Assembly: GCF_900249755.1 (NCBI RefSeq)
Contig: NZ_LT976853.1
Location: forward strand, 2,453,274 to 2,517,273
DNA from: Cupriavidus taiwanensis
Lineage (GTDB): Bacteria; Pseudomonadota; Gammaproteobacteria; Burkholderiales; Burkholderiaceae
DNA: 64,000 nucleotides
Direction of reading: 5' to 3'
The notes under the pieces were generated by a model. That model was given only the letters and a program-made list of their open reading frames with translations. It was not told the DNA's origin and did not search any database. Positions 39,562-48,609 of the stretch are shown here, in pieces (the stretch's first letter is position 1; each line of letters starts with the position of its first letter). The translations under genes were made by a program, and so were the position numbers.

Positions 39562-40491
39562 TTACTTCAGCAGCGCCAGCGTGTCCTGCAGCGAGGCCGG
39601 ATCGAAGATCGCGCCACCGCTCAGGTTGCCGTCGATGCGCTTGGTCATGCCGGCCAGCACCTTGCCCGGACCGCATTCGATCACGTGCGTGATGCCTTCG
39701 GCGGCCATCTTCTGCACGCACTCGACCCAGCGCACCGGCGCGGCGGCCTGGCGCACCAGCGCGTCCTTGATCGCTTCCGGATCGCTGACGATGGCGACGT
39801 CGACGTTGTTCACCAGCGGCAGCGACGGCGCCGAGAACGCCAGGCCGGCCATGCGCTCGCGCAGGCGATCGGAAGCCGGCTTGAGCAGCGACGAGTGGAA
39901 CGGCGCCGACACCGGCAGCGGCAGCGCGCGCTTGGCGCCCTTGGCCTTGGCGATTTCGCAGGCCTTCTCGACCGCACCCTTGTGCCCGGCGATCACCACC
40001 TGCGCCGGCGCATTGAAGTTGACGGCCTCGACCACGCCCGCGGCCGATGCTTCCGCGCACGCGGCGCGGACATCGTCATCGGACAGGCCGAGAATCGCCG
40101 CCATGCCGCCCTCGCCCACCGGCACGGCTTCCTGCATGGCCTGCGCGCGGAAGCGCACCAGCGGCACGGCGTCGGCAAACGGGATCACGCCCGCGGCCAC
40201 CAGCGCGGAGTACTCGCCCAGGCTGTGGCCGGCCACCAGCGCCGGCGCCGGGCCACCGGCATCGAGCCAGGCACGGTAGATCGCCACGGCGGCGGTCAGC
40301 ATCACCGGCTGCGTATTGGTGGTCAGGTTCAGTTCTTCGGCAGGGCCTTCGGCGATCAGGCGGCCGAGGTCCTGGCCGAGCGCGGCCGAGGCTTCTTCCA
40401 CGGTGGCGCGCACCACGGCGTTGTCGGCGAAGGCATTGAGCATGCCGACCGACTGCGAACCCTGGCCGGGAAATACGAAAGCGAATTTCAT
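39562..40491 (-). CDS. fabD: malonyl-CoA-ACP transacylase
   Basis: 309 residues. FVFPGQGSQSVGM opens the family; catalytic Ser in VAGHSLGEYSALVAAG; His in SAPFHSSLLKPA. Provides malonyl-ACP to FabH and FabF. It is placed between fabH and fabG, as in E. coli. Confidence 0.97.
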   Translation of the reverse strand: MKFAFVFPGQGSQSVGMLNAFADNAVVRATVEEASAALGQDLGRLIAEGPAEELNLTTNTQPVMLTAAVAIYRAWLDAGGPAPALVAGHSLGEYSALVAAGVIPFADAVPLVRFRAQAMQEAVPVGEGGMAAILGLSDDDVRAACAEASAAGVVEAVNFNAPAQVVIAGHKGAVEKACEIAKAKGAKRALPLPVSAPFHSSLLKPASDRLRERMAGLAFSAPSLPLVNNVDVAIVSDPEAIKDALVRQAAAPVRWVECVQKMAAEGITHVIECGPGKVLAGMTKRIDGNLSGGAIFDPASLQDTLALLK

Positions 40492-40574
40492 CGGATGGAA
40501 ACCCTAACAAGAAATCGGGGGCCGGCGCCGCGGCAAGTCTTGCCTGCGCGGCACGCCACGGCGCCGGCCGCGTA

Positions 40575-41555
40575 TCACATGCGCAGCAGCACCGCGCCCC
40601 AGGTGAAGCCGCCGCCCACGCCTTCCATCAGCACGGTCTGGCCCGGGCGGATGCGCCCGTCGCGCACGGCGACGTCGAGCGCCAGCGGGATCGAGGCGGC
40701 TGAAGTATTGCCGTGCTCGTGCACGGTGGCGACCATGCGCTCGGCCGGCAGGCCCAGCTTCTTCGCCGTGCCCTGCATGATGCGGATATTGGCCTGGTGC
40801 GGGATCAGCCAGTCGACCTGGTCGGGCGTCACGCTGGCGGCTTGCATGGTTTCGCGCGCGACCTTGTCGAGCACGTTCACGGCGAGCTTGAACACCGCCT
40901 GGCCGTCCATGTGCAGGAACGGGTTGCCGGTGATGTTGCCGCCCGCGACGTTGCCTGGCACGCACAGGATGTCGACATGGCTGCCGTCCGAGTGCATGGC
41001 GCTGGACAGGATGCCCGGCTCGTCGGATGCCGACAGCACCACCGCGCCAGCGCCGTCACCGAACAGCACGCAGGTGGTGCGGTCGTTGAAGTCCAGGATG
41101 CGCGAGAACACTTCGGTACCGATCACCAGCACATTGCGGTGCGAGCCGCTGCGGATGAACTTGTCTGCCGTGGCCAGTGCATACACGAAGCCCGAACACA
41201 CCGCCTGCAGGTCGAAGGCCGGGCAGTGGTTGGTGATGCCCAGCTTTTCCTGCACGATGCAGGCGGTGCTGGGGAACACGAAGTCCGGCGTGGACGTGGC
41301 GACGATGATCAGGTCGATGTCCTGGCGGTCGATGCCGGCGGCCTCGATCGCCTGCTCGGCGGCCTTGACCGCCAGCGCGCTGCTGGTCACATCGGGTTCG
41401 GCCCAGTGGCGCGCCGAGATGCCGCTGCGCGAGACGATCCACTCGTCGCTGGTCTCGATGCCCTTTTCGGCAAGCTGCGCGGCCAGGTCATGGTTGGTCA
41501 CGCGCCGCGGAGGCAGGTAGCTCCCGGTACCGATGATTTTTGCGTACTTGGTCAT
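40575..41555 (-). CDS. fabH: 3-oxoacyl-ACP synthase III (FabH)
   Basis: 326-residue initiation condensing enzyme joining acetyl-CoA to malonyl-ACP. Catalytic Cys in [13 protein letters not shown], His in [12 protein letters not shown], Asn in [15 protein letters not shown] at 41555 ([15 protein letters not shown]) is the family start; the 47-codon upstream extension reads Arg/Pro-rich noise. It is 52 bases after plsX. Confidence 0.97.
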   Translation of the reverse strand: MTKYAKIIGTGSYLPPRRVTNHDLAAQLAEKGIETSDEWIVSRSGISARHWAEPDVTSSALAVKAAEQAIEAAGIDRQDIDLIIVATSTPDFVFPSTACIVQEKLGITNHCPAFDLQAVCSGFVYALATADKFIRSGSHRNVLVIGTEVFSRILDFNDRTTCVLFGDGAGAVVLSASDEPGILSSAMHSDGSHVDILCVPGNVAGGNITGNPFLHMDGQAVFKLAVNVLDKVARETMQAASVTPDQVDWLIPHQANIRIMQGTAKKLGLPAERMVATVHEHGNTSAASIPLALDVAVRDGRIRPGQTVLMEGVGGGFTWGAVLLRM

Positions 41556-41607
41556 GTATTGTCGGATCGTATGGCCCGCGGGCACCCTCGACCGGCGCGC
41601 GTGGCGC

Positions 41608-42687
41608 TCAGGCGACGTGGGGGCTGGGATGCGCGCCAGGCGCCTCTGTCTCCGGGGCGGGCTGGGCACCGCCTGCGGCGCTGGATTTATCGGCAAAAGC
41701 CCGGGTGATGCGGGCGATCACGCCATTCTTGGCGGCATCATACCCGCGTTTGATCGCCCACTCAAAAGAATGGGCATCGGCCGAACCGTGGCTCTTGATC
41801 ACCAGCCCGCGCAGGCCCAGCAGCGACGCGCCGTTGTAGCGCGCCGGGTCGAGCCGCTTGGCCAGGCGCGACAGCACCGGCATGGCGACGGCGGCCAGCA
41901 GCTTGGTAAACCACGAGCGGGTGAATTCTTCCTTGATCATGCTGCCGATCATCTTGGCCAGGCCCTCGGTGCTCTTGAGCGCCACGTTGCCGACGAAGCC
42001 GTCGCAGACCACGATGTCGGTGGTGCCCTTGAAGATGTCGTTGCCTTCCACGTTGCCGTAGAAGTTCAGCTCCGAGGCGCGCAGCAGTTCGCCGGCGCGC
42101 TTGACCACCTCGTTGCCCTTGATGACTTCCTCGCCGATGTTCAGCAGGCCCACCGTGGGGTGTTCCTTGTGGTCGACGACGGCCACCATGGCCTCGGCCA
42201 TGCGCGCGAACTGCAGCAGGTGCTCGGGTTCGCAGTCGGCATTGGCACCCAGGTCCAGCACCGTGGTGCCCCAGCCCTGCTGGTTGGGGATGGTGGTGGC
42301 GATGGCCGGGCGCTCGATGCCTTCGAGCGTCTTCAGCACGTAGCGCGATACCGCCATCAGCGCGCCGGTGTTGCCGGCGGAAATGCAGGCGCCGGCCAGG
42401 CCTTCCTTGACCTGCGTGACGGCGACGCGCATCGAGGAGTCGCGCTTCTTGCGCAGTGCCACCTCGACCGGGTCATCCATGGTGATGACCTCGGTGGCCT
42501 CGACGATGCTGACGCGCGGATGATCGAGCGCGTGCAGCTTCTTCAGCTGCGCCCGGATGGCGTCGGGCAAGCCGACCAGCACCATCTCGGCATCGTCGTG
42601 GCGGGAAAGAAAACTGATCGCCGCGGGCACCGTCACGGAAACTCCGTGATCGCCGCCCATGCAGTCGATAGCGATTTTGATCGTCAT
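41608..42687 (-). CDS. plsX: phosphate acyltransferase PlsX
   Basis: 359-residue enzyme that makes acyl-phosphate from acyl-ACP for glycerolipid synthesis. Characteristic [21 protein letters not shown] at the start, [29 protein letters not shown], and [22 protein letters not shown] at 42687 follows AGGAACA. The C-terminal 20 residues are Ala/Pro-rich and variable. It follows rpmF, the conserved rpmF-plsX-fabH order. Confidence 0.97.
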   Translation of the reverse strand: MTIKIAIDCMGGDHGVSVTVPAAISFLSRHDDAEMVLVGLPDAIRAQLKKLHALDHPRVSIVEATEVITMDDPVEVALRKKRDSSMRVAVTQVKEGLAGACISAGNTGALMAVSRYVLKTLEGIERPAIATTIPNQQGWGTTVLDLGANADCEPEHLLQFARMAEAMVAVVDHKEHPTVGLLNIGEEVIKGNEVVKRAGELLRASELNFYGNVEGNDIFKGTTDIVVCDGFVGNVALKSTEGLAKMIGSMIKEEFTRSWFTKLLAAVAMPVLSRLAKRLDPARYNGASLLGLRGLVIKSHGSADAHSFEWAIKRGYDAAKNGVIARITRAFADKSSAAGGAQPAPETEAPGAHPSPHVA

Positions 42688-42793
42688 TGTTCCTGGTACG
42701 GATAGCGCGGCGGCGCACGCCACGCCCGGCGGGAAATCCGAGCGCCCAACAAAAAAGCGCGAGCGAGACGCAACGTCACGCCGAACGAAGCTA

Positions 42794-42973
42794 TCAGTCG
42801 TTCTTGGTCTTGATGACCTTGCGGCCACGGTAGTAGCCGTTCGGGCTGACGTGGTGGCGCAGGTGGGTTTCGCCGGTGGTCGGCTCGACGGCCAGCGGCG
42901 CGGCCGACAGGTGGTCGTGCGAACGGTGCATGCCGCGCTTGGACGGCGACTTCTTGTTCTGTTGAACAGCCAT
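42794..42973 (-). CDS. rpmF: 50S ribosomal protein L32
   Basis: 59 residues beginning [20 protein letters not shown] and ending [13 protein letters not shown]. Assigned from its conserved L32 N-terminus. ATG at 42973 is preceded by AAGGAGTC. The zinc-binding cysteine pairs of some L32 proteins are absent, so this is the cysteine-free form. It lies between yceD and plsX. Confidence 0.96.
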   Translation of the reverse strand: MAVQQNKKSPSKRGMHRSHDHLSAAPLAVEPTTGETHLRHHVSPNGYYRGRKVIKTKND

Positions 42974-43092
42974 GATGACTCCTTCGAGAATTTTTCAATA
43001 TTAACACACGCATCCCGCCCAAGGCGTAGCCGGGGCCCGGCCGGATGCTTCAGATTCACCTGCAAAACCCTGCAGGCCGCGCGCTGGCGGCT

Positions 43093-43683
43093 TCAGTGCC
43101 GGGTCTTCAGGCCGGCCAGCGCCGCAAAGGGCGAAGGCCGCTTTTCTTGCTCAGGCTCAGCTTCAGGCTGGGCCTCGCCGTCCGATCCGGTCACGAGGCT
43201 TTCGTGCACGGTCGGGCAGACGTCATGCTTGGGTGCCACCGGCAATGCCAGCAGCACTTCATCTTCAATCAGTTCCAGCAGCGAGAAGCGCTTCGAGCCG
43301 GCGATCACGTCGACTTCGTCGTCGTCGATCGGCGCCGCGTCGGCCGCTTCTTCGCTTTCCACCACCTCGAAGCGCGTTGCCGTGTCGATCGGCTCGGCAT
43401 AGGGCGCCAGGCAGCGCTGGCAATCCAGCCAGATCCGGCCCTGCACCGTCACGTCGAGGAACAGCCGCTGCGCCACCGGGGCGCCGGGCTCGGCCGCCTC
43501 TTCACGCATGAAGCCGGTGGCCGTATAGGCGAACGTCTCATCGGGTGCCGAGGCTGGCGCTTGCGCGGCGGTCTCGGCTAAGATGCGCGGCAAATCCCGC
43601 ACCGCCACGTCGCCGGCCAGGCTTTCACCCTTTCGGCACATGGCGAAGAGGTCAAGCGCGCGCAGGTCGATCGGCTGGGTCAT
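43093..43683 (-). CDS. YceD/DUF177 family protein
   Basis: 196-residue cytoplasmic protein of the YceD family, nearly always upstream of rpmF. Visible parts are MTQPIDLRALDLFAMCRKGE at the start, a WLDCQRCLAPYAEPI box with a CxxC pair, and EDEVLLALPVAP. Proposed roles in 23S rRNA or ribosome maturation are known for plant and bacterial relatives. Divergent from the Maf gene. The acidic C-terminal tail (EGEAQPEAEPEQEKRPSPFAAL-like) varies. Confidence 0.88.
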   Translation of the reverse strand: MTQPIDLRALDLFAMCRKGESLAGDVAVRDLPRILAETAAQAPASAPDETFAYTATGFMREEAAEPGAPVAQRLFLDVTVQGRIWLDCQRCLAPYAEPIDTATRFEVVESEEAADAAPIDDDEVDVIAGSKRFSLLELIEDEVLLALPVAPKHDVCPTVHESLVTGSDGEAQPEAEPEQEKRPSPFAALAGLKTRH

Positions 43684-43883
43684 GTGCGTGGCTCCTGTCG
43701 CAATTCAATGACGGGTTCGCCACATGCCTCACCTGACGGATTGCGGGCCGCGCACATTGGCGGCACTGCGCCCGGGTGCGGATGCGGCTAAACGCGCGAT
43801 TATACGGTGTAAACCTTTCCGAGGTCAAAGGCCTTGCTGCGGAAGCCACACGGCTTCCTGCCCTGATTCTGATTCAATTACTT

Positions 43884-44483
43884 ATGTCCCAAGACTCCCG
43901 CCCCCGGCTGATCCTCGGCTCCGGCTCACCCTACCGCCGCGAACTGCTGGAGCGGCTGCGCATTCCCTTCGAGGTCGCGGTACCGGATATCGACGAAACG
44001 CCGCTCGACGGCGAGTCGCCCGAGGCCACGGCGCTGCGGCTGTCGCAGCGCAAGGCCGAGGCCATCGCGGCCCGCCACCCCGGCGCGCTGGTGATCGGCT
44101 CCGACCAGGTGCTGACGCTCGACGGCGCCCAGATGGGCAAGCCGGGCACGCACGACAACGCCGTGGCGCAGCTGCGCCGCATGCGGGGACGCACCGCCAC
44201 CTTCCATTCGGCGCTGTGCCTGCTGGATTCCCGCACCGGCGCCGCGCAATTGGCCGACGTGCAGACCCGCGTGACGCTGCGCGACCTGACCGATGCCGAA
44301 ATCGAGACCTACCTGCAGCTGGAGCGTCCCTACGACGTGGCCGGCAGCGCCAAATCCGAAGGGCTCGGCATCACGCTGCTGGCGCGGGTCGAGTCCGACG
44401 ATCCCACCGCGCTGGTCGGCCTGCCGCTGATCGCGCTGACCGGCATGCTGCGCCGGGCCGGCTACCCGCTTCTTACCGCCTGA
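43884..44483 (+). CDS. Maf-family nucleotide pyrophosphatase (YceF-like)
   Basis: 199 residues. LILGSGSPYRRELLERL opens the Maf fold, with SDQVLTLDG (catalytic Asp region) and KPGTHDNAVAQLRRMRG following. Members hydrolyse modified or canonical NTPs, YceF prefers m7GTP; the exact substrate is not determinable here. ATG at 43884 is the family-length start. It faces away from yceD, as in many proteobacteria, and precedes the methyltransferase gene by 25 bases. Confidence 0.9.
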   Translation: MSQDSRPRLILGSGSPYRRELLERLRIPFEVAVPDIDETPLDGESPEATALRLSQRKAEAIAARHPGALVIGSDQVLTLDGAQMGKPGTHDNAVAQLRRMRGRTATFHSALCLLDSRTGAAQLADVQTRVTLRDLTDAEIETYLQLERPYDVAGSAKSEGLGITLLARVESDDPTALVGLPLIALTGMLRRAGYPLLTA

Positions 44484-44508
44484 ACCACATTCACCGCACC
44501 CACCCACG

Positions 44509-45240
44509 ATGAGCGGCACCCTTTACCTGATCCCCAATACCCTCGGCAAGCGCGACGAAGCCGACCCGCTGGCCGACGTGATCCCGGCCGGCGTGCAGCA
44601 AATCGCGGCCGGCCTGGACTACCTCGTCGCCGAGAACGCCAAGACCGCGCGCGCCTTCCTGAAAAAGCTGGGCGAAGCCACGCCGCTGGCGCGCCCGATC
44701 CAGCAGATCGAGATCCGCGAACTGAACGTCAATACGCGCGCCGACGCGCTGGCGGAGCTGCTGGACCCACTCGAAACCGGCCGCGACGCCGGCCTGCTGT
44801 CGGAGGCCGGCGTGCCGGCGGTGGCCGACCCCGGCGCCGACCTGGTGCGGCTGGCGCATGCGCGCGGCATCCGCGTGCGGCCGCTGGTGGGGCCAAGCTC
44901 GATCCTGCTGGCGGTGATGGGCTCGGGCCTGAATGGCCAGAGCTTTGCCTTCAACGGCTACCTGCCGGTCGATGCCGGCGAGCGCGCGCAGCGGCTGCGG
45001 GAGCTGGAACAGCGCTCGCGCAAGGCCAGCCAGACCCAGGTCTTCATCGAAACGCCGTACCGCAATGGCGCGCTGCTGGAGGCCCTGCGCCAGCACTGTG
45101 CCGGCACCACGCTGCTGTCCGTGGCGGTGGACCTGACCCTGCCGGGCGAGACCATCGTCACGCTGCCGCTGTCGGACTGGCGCCCCGGGCGGATCGACCT
45201 GCACAAGCGCCCGGCGATCTTCTCGCTGCTTGCCGTCTAG
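44509..45240 (+). CDS. SAM-dependent methyltransferase, RsmI/tetrapyrrole-methylase fold
   Basis: 243 residues. LYLIPNTLGKRD at the start, DAGLLSEAGVPAVADPGADLVRLAH (SAM-binding region), VGPSSILLAVMGSGLNGQSFAFNGYLP, and QVFIETPYRNGALLEAL place it in the family that includes 16S rRNA 2'-O-methyltransferase RsmI. It is shorter than RsmI (about 286 residues) and belongs to a betaproteobacterial subgroup beside maf. rRNA methylation is plausible but not shown. Confidence 0.85.
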   Translation: MSGTLYLIPNTLGKRDEADPLADVIPAGVQQIAAGLDYLVAENAKTARAFLKKLGEATPLARPIQQIEIRELNVNTRADALAELLDPLETGRDAGLLSEAGVPAVADPGADLVRLAHARGIRVRPLVGPSSILLAVMGSGLNGQSFAFNGYLPVDAGERAQRLRELEQRSRKASQTQVFIETPYRNGALLEALRQHCAGTTLLSVAVDLTLPGETIVTLPLSDWRPGRIDLHKRPAIFSLLAV

Positions 45241-45263
45241 GGCGAAGCGGCGGAACCGGAAAC

Positions 45264-45293
45264 GACCAAGGGGCGCACAGGCGCCCCTTGGTC
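45264..45293. terminator. hairpin between convergent methyltransferase and sppA
   Basis: Perfect 13-bp stem GACCAAGGGGCGC/GCGCCCCTTGGTC with ACAG loop. Strong hairpin but without a T run on either side, so termination may be weak. Confidence 0.6.
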
Positions 45294-45312
45294 CTGCTGG
45301 CTGCAGCCGGCG

Positions 45313-46503
45313 TCAGCGCATGCCCTGCATGCCGGTGCTCCACAGCATGGTCTTCATCGCCGCCGAGCCCACGGCCGCGCCAAAGCGCTTGGCCACGCGT
45401 TCGGCGATGTTCTCCTTGACCGTGTAGTCGACGATGTCCTCGGCCTTGAACAGGTCGCGGGCCACGTATTCGGCACTGCCCAGGCCGTCGGCCAGCCCCA
45501 GGTCGACGCTGCGCTCGCCCGACCAGAACAGGCCGGAGAACAGCTCCGGGTCGTCCTTGAGCCGGTCGCCGCGGCCTTCCTTGACCACGTCGATGAACTG
45601 CTGGTGGATCTGCTTGAGCATCGCTTCGGCGAAGGCCTTCTGCTTCGGCACCTGCGGCGAGAACGGGTCGAGCATGCCCTTGTTGGCACCCGAGGTGTAG
45701 AGCCGGCGCTCCACGCCCAGCTTGTCCATCAGCCCGGTAAAGCCGAAACCGTCCATCAGCACCCCGATCGAGCCGACGATGCTGGCCTTGTCGACATAGA
45801 TCTTGTCGGCCGCCGCCGCCACGTAGTAGCCGCCCGAGGCACAGATTTCCTCGACCACCACATAGAGCGGCTTGGACGGGTAGAGGCCGCGCAGGCGGTG
45901 GATCTCGTCATTGATGATGCCGGCCTGCACCGGCGAGCCGCCGGGCGAGTTGATCTTCAGGATCACGCCGGCGGCGTTGCTGTCGGCAAAGGCCGCCTGC
46001 AGCGAGGCATTGATGGCTTCGGCGCTGGCCGGCGTGCCGGCGGCGATTTCCCCCTCCAGCGTGACCATCGCGGTGTGGCGGCCCGAGGCACTGACGCCGT
46101 CGCCCTTGAAGTCGAACAACGCGAACAGGATCAGCGCCAGCAGGCCCAGCGTCACCAGGCGGAAGAAGATGCGCCAGCGCCGCGCCGCGCGCTGCTCTCG
46201 CAGCGATGCGGTCAACACTTTTTCCAGCACATCGCGCTCCCAGCCGCCGCCGACCTGGCCGCTGCCGGTGGTGCCCGACAAGCGCGCCTTGCGCTCGCGC
46301 GCCTCGCGCCGCGCGGCGTCATCGCCGGCGCGGAGTTCGTCTTCCAGCGGAAAATCGGCATGCGGCGCCGTCACCAGGCGCTCGGACTCGGACTCGGGGG
46401 CGGCCCCGGCCGGCCCGGCTTCCGCGGCGGGCTTGCGCTCGTCCGGCTGCCCCGGTGCGTTGGGGGTGGGCTCATCCGAGGGCGGTTTCTGTTGTTCTGT
46501 CAT
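45313..46503 (-). CDS. sppA: S49 family signal peptide peptidase (SppA)
   Basis: 396 residues. A charged, Pro/Glu-rich cytoplasmic N-terminus of about 110 residues, one helix (about 111-132) and a periplasmic S49 protease domain. ILKINSPGGSPVQAG is the oxyanion region, EICASGGYYVAAAADKIY carries the catalytic Ser, and RLYTSGANKGMLDPFSP the region of the general-base Lys. Degrades cleaved signal peptides. The single-domain form relies on oligomers for the active site. ATG at 46503; the frame upstream is a shadow. Confidence 0.93.
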   Translation of the reverse strand: MTEQQKPPSDEPTPNAPGQPDERKPAAEAGPAGAAPESESERLVTAPHADFPLEDELRAGDDAARREARERKARLSGTTGSGQVGGGWERDVLEKVLTASLREQRAARRWRIFFRLVTLGLLALILFALFDFKGDGVSASGRHTAMVTLEGEIAAGTPASAEAINASLQAAFADSNAAGVILKINSPGGSPVQAGIINDEIHRLRGLYPSKPLYVVVEEICASGGYYVAAAADKIYVDKASIVGSIGVLMDGFGFTGLMDKLGVERRLYTSGANKGMLDPFSPQVPKQKAFAEAMLKQIHQQFIDVVKEGRGDRLKDDPELFSGLFWSGERSVDLGLADGLGSAEYVARDLFKAEDIVDYTVKENIAERVAKRFGAAVGSAAMKTMLWSTGMQGMR

Positions 46504-46526
46504 GCAAATCGCTCGTGGAAAACCAT

Positions 46527-46925
46527 TCAGGCGCCGCCGGAGGGCCCGGCTGCGCGGTACGGGGCCCGCGGCAGCCAGTAGACCTGGCCGTCGCGTTCCT
46601 CGACTTGCAGCTTGGCCAGCGCAGCCCCGCGGCAGGGACCGCCAACGCACTCGCCGCTATCCGGCGCGTACACCGCGCCATGAGTGGCGCACATCAAGTA
46701 TAGGCCCGAGGCATCGAAGAACCGGCCCTCCTGCCAGTCCAGCTCCATTGGCACGTGCGCGCACTGGTTCAGGTAGGCATGGGCAACGCCATCGAAACGC
46801 ACCACGAAGGCGCCGATCTCGCGCTGCTCGACCGCAACCGAAAAGCGCACGCCGAGACCGCCTTCCTGCAACGCATCGGCGGCGCACAGCCGCACCGGCG
46901 CCTGGCCGGAGGCGGCGTCAGGCAT
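46527..46925 (-). CDS. small Rieske [2Fe-2S] ferredoxin-like protein
   Basis: 132-residue soluble protein. Rieske ligand boxes NQCAHVPMELDW and LMCATHGAVYAPDSG supply Cys-x-His and Cys-x2-His. No oxygenase or cytochrome partner is adjacent. ATG at 46925 overlaps the end of the HAD phosphatase gene by 8 bases, so the pair is translationally coupled. Acts as electron carrier; redox partner unknown. Confidence 0.9.
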   Translation of the reverse strand: MPDAASGQAPVRLCAADALQEGGLGVRFSVAVEQREIGAFVVRFDGVAHAYLNQCAHVPMELDWQEGRFFDASGLYLMCATHGAVYAPDSGECVGGPCRGAALAKLQVEERDGQVYWLPRAPYRAAGPSGGA

Positions 46926-47577
46926 GGGCCAGCAGCCACTCGGTCAGGTCGCCGATCGAACTGGCGCAGTGCACCGGCGCCATCGCGCGCAGCGACTCGG
47001 CCGGGTGCGCCCCGTAGCAGACCCCCAGGCCCTTGGCGCCCGCGTTTGCCGCCATCTGCAGGTCATGGGTGGTGTCGCCGACCATCACCGTGCGCCCGAC
47101 GTCCTGGCCCAGTTCGCGCGTGAGCTCGTGCAGCATCGCCGGGTGCGGCTTGGAGAAGGTCTCGTCGGCGCAGCGCGTGGCGTCGAACAGCGCGGTCAGG
47201 CCGCTGGCGGCCAACGCGCGCTGCAGGCCGACGCGCGTCTTGCCCGTGGCCACACCGAGGAAATAGTGCTCGCCGCGCAGGGTTTCGAGCATTTCGCGCA
47301 CGCCGTCGAACAGCACGAGATCGGCATCGCGGGTCAGGAAATGGTAGCGGTAGCGCTCGGCCAGCCGCGGGTAGTCGGCCGGGTCCAGCGTCGGCACCGC
47401 ATACGACAGCGCATCCTTCAGCCCCAGCCCGATCACGTGGCTGGCCGCGCTGTCGTCGGGCACTGGCAGGCCCAGGTCGCGGCTGGCCAACTGGATGCAC
47501 TTGGCGATGGTCGGGGTCGAGTCCATCAGCGTCCCGTCCCAGTCGAAAACGATCAGGTCAAATTGTTGCCTGGCCAT
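46918..47577 (-). CDS. HAD-IA family phosphatase (phosphoglycolate-phosphatase-like)
   Basis: 219 residues. FDLIVFDWDGTLMDSTPTI is HAD motif 1, VATGKTRVGL motif 2, SKPHPAMLHELTRELG and VMVGDTTHDLQMAANAG motifs 3 and 4. The helical cap lies between motif 1 and 2. Substrate unknown; in proteobacteria this homolog lies behind rluC and is often labelled phosphoglycolate phosphatase. It is 30 bases after rluC. Confidence 0.9.
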   Translation of the reverse strand: MARQQFDLIVFDWDGTLMDSTPTIAKCIQLASRDLGLPVPDDSAASHVIGLGLKDALSYAVPTLDPADYPRLAERYRYHFLTRDADLVLFDGVREMLETLRGEHYFLGVATGKTRVGLQRALAASGLTALFDATRCADETFSKPHPAMLHELTRELGQDVGRTVMVGDTTHDLQMAANAGAKGLGVCYGAHPAESLRAMAPVHCASSIGDLTEWLLAHA

Positions 47578-47607
47578 GGAAGTCCTTGTGGCGTTTGGAG
47601 CACTACC

Positions 47608-48609
47608 CTACTCCGGGGCGTGCAGTTCACGCAATTGTTGCAGGAATCCGACGCATTCGTCGGGCAGCGGCGCTTCCACTGACAGCGGCTCGCCGGTGGC
47701 CGGGTGGATAAACACCAGCCGGTGCGCGTGCAGGAACATGCGCTTGATGCCGGGCCTGGCCCCGGAACGGGCCAGCGACTTGTTCAGCGTGAAATCGCCA
47801 TATTTTTCGTCGCCGACGATCGGAAAACCCGAATGCGCCAGGTGGACGCGGATCTGGTGGGTGCGGCCGGTCTTCAGTTCGGCCTCCAATAGCGTGAAGC
47901 CCGGGAAGGCCTCGACCCGGTTGAACACGGTATGCGACGCCAGCCCGTCGGCCTGGACGCGCACCCGGCGCTCGCCGTCCGCCGTGCTGTACTTATATAG
48001 CGGCAGCTTCACGTGCTGGCGGGCATTCGGGAATTCGCCGGCGACGCAGGCGAAATAGCGCTTGTCCATGGTGTTGCCGCGGATCTGCTCATGCAGCTGG
48101 ACCAGCGCCGAGCGCTTCTTCGCCAGCACCAGGATGCCCGAGGTCTCGCGGTCGAGCCGGTGCACCAGTTCCAGGAACCTGGCCTGCGGCCGCGACCGGC
48201 GCAGTTGCTCGATCACCCCAAAGGCAACGCCCGAGCCGCCATGCACCGCGACGCCGGCCGGCTTGTTGATGACCAGCAGGTGGTCATCTTCGTACACAAC
48301 CGGGAACTCGCCGGCAGGCACCGGAGCCGCGCCGGATTGCGCCGGGCTCGCCACCCGCATCGGCGGGATGCGCACGACATCCCCCGATTGAAGCCGATAA
48401 GTGGCGTCGATCCGGCCCTTGTTGACGCGCACTTCGCCCGAGCGGAGCACCCGGTAGATATGGCTCTTGGGTACCCCCTTGGCCACCTTCAACAGAAAGT
48501 TGTCGATGCGCTGGCCTTCCGAGCCTTCGTCAATCGTGACATACGCCACCTGTGGGCTGGCCGGCGCAGCTTCGGCAGCCTTTTCAATTTGATGGCGTAA
48601 CTCATTCAT
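47608..48609 (-). CDS. rluC: 23S rRNA pseudouridine synthase RluC
   Basis: 333 residues. N-terminal S4 RNA-binding domain (GQRIDNFLLKVAKGVPKSHIYRVLRSGEVRVN), then the RluA-type catalytic fold with the nucleophile Asp in LVHRLDRETSGIL (about residue 148). It modifies U955, U2504 and U2580 of 23S rRNA in E. coli. ATG at 48609 fits family length; its ribosome-binding site is only GAGGAAAT about 12 bases off. It is divergent from rne, as in E. coli where rne and rluC are also neighbours. Confidence 0.93.
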   Translation of the reverse strand: MNELRHQIEKAAEAAPASPQVAYVTIDEGSEGQRIDNFLLKVAKGVPKSHIYRVLRSGEVRVNKGRIDATYRLQSGDVVRIPPMRVASPAQSGAAPVPAGEFPVVYEDDHLLVINKPAGVAVHGGSGVAFGVIEQLRRSRPQARFLELVHRLDRETSGILVLAKKRSALVQLHEQIRGNTMDKRYFACVAGEFPNARQHVKLPLYKYSTADGERRVRVQADGLASHTVFNRVEAFPGFTLLEAELKTGRTHQIRVHLAHSGFPIVGDEKYGDFTLNKSLARSGARPGIKRMFLHAHRLVFIHPATGEPLSVEAPLPDECVGFLQQLRELHAPE

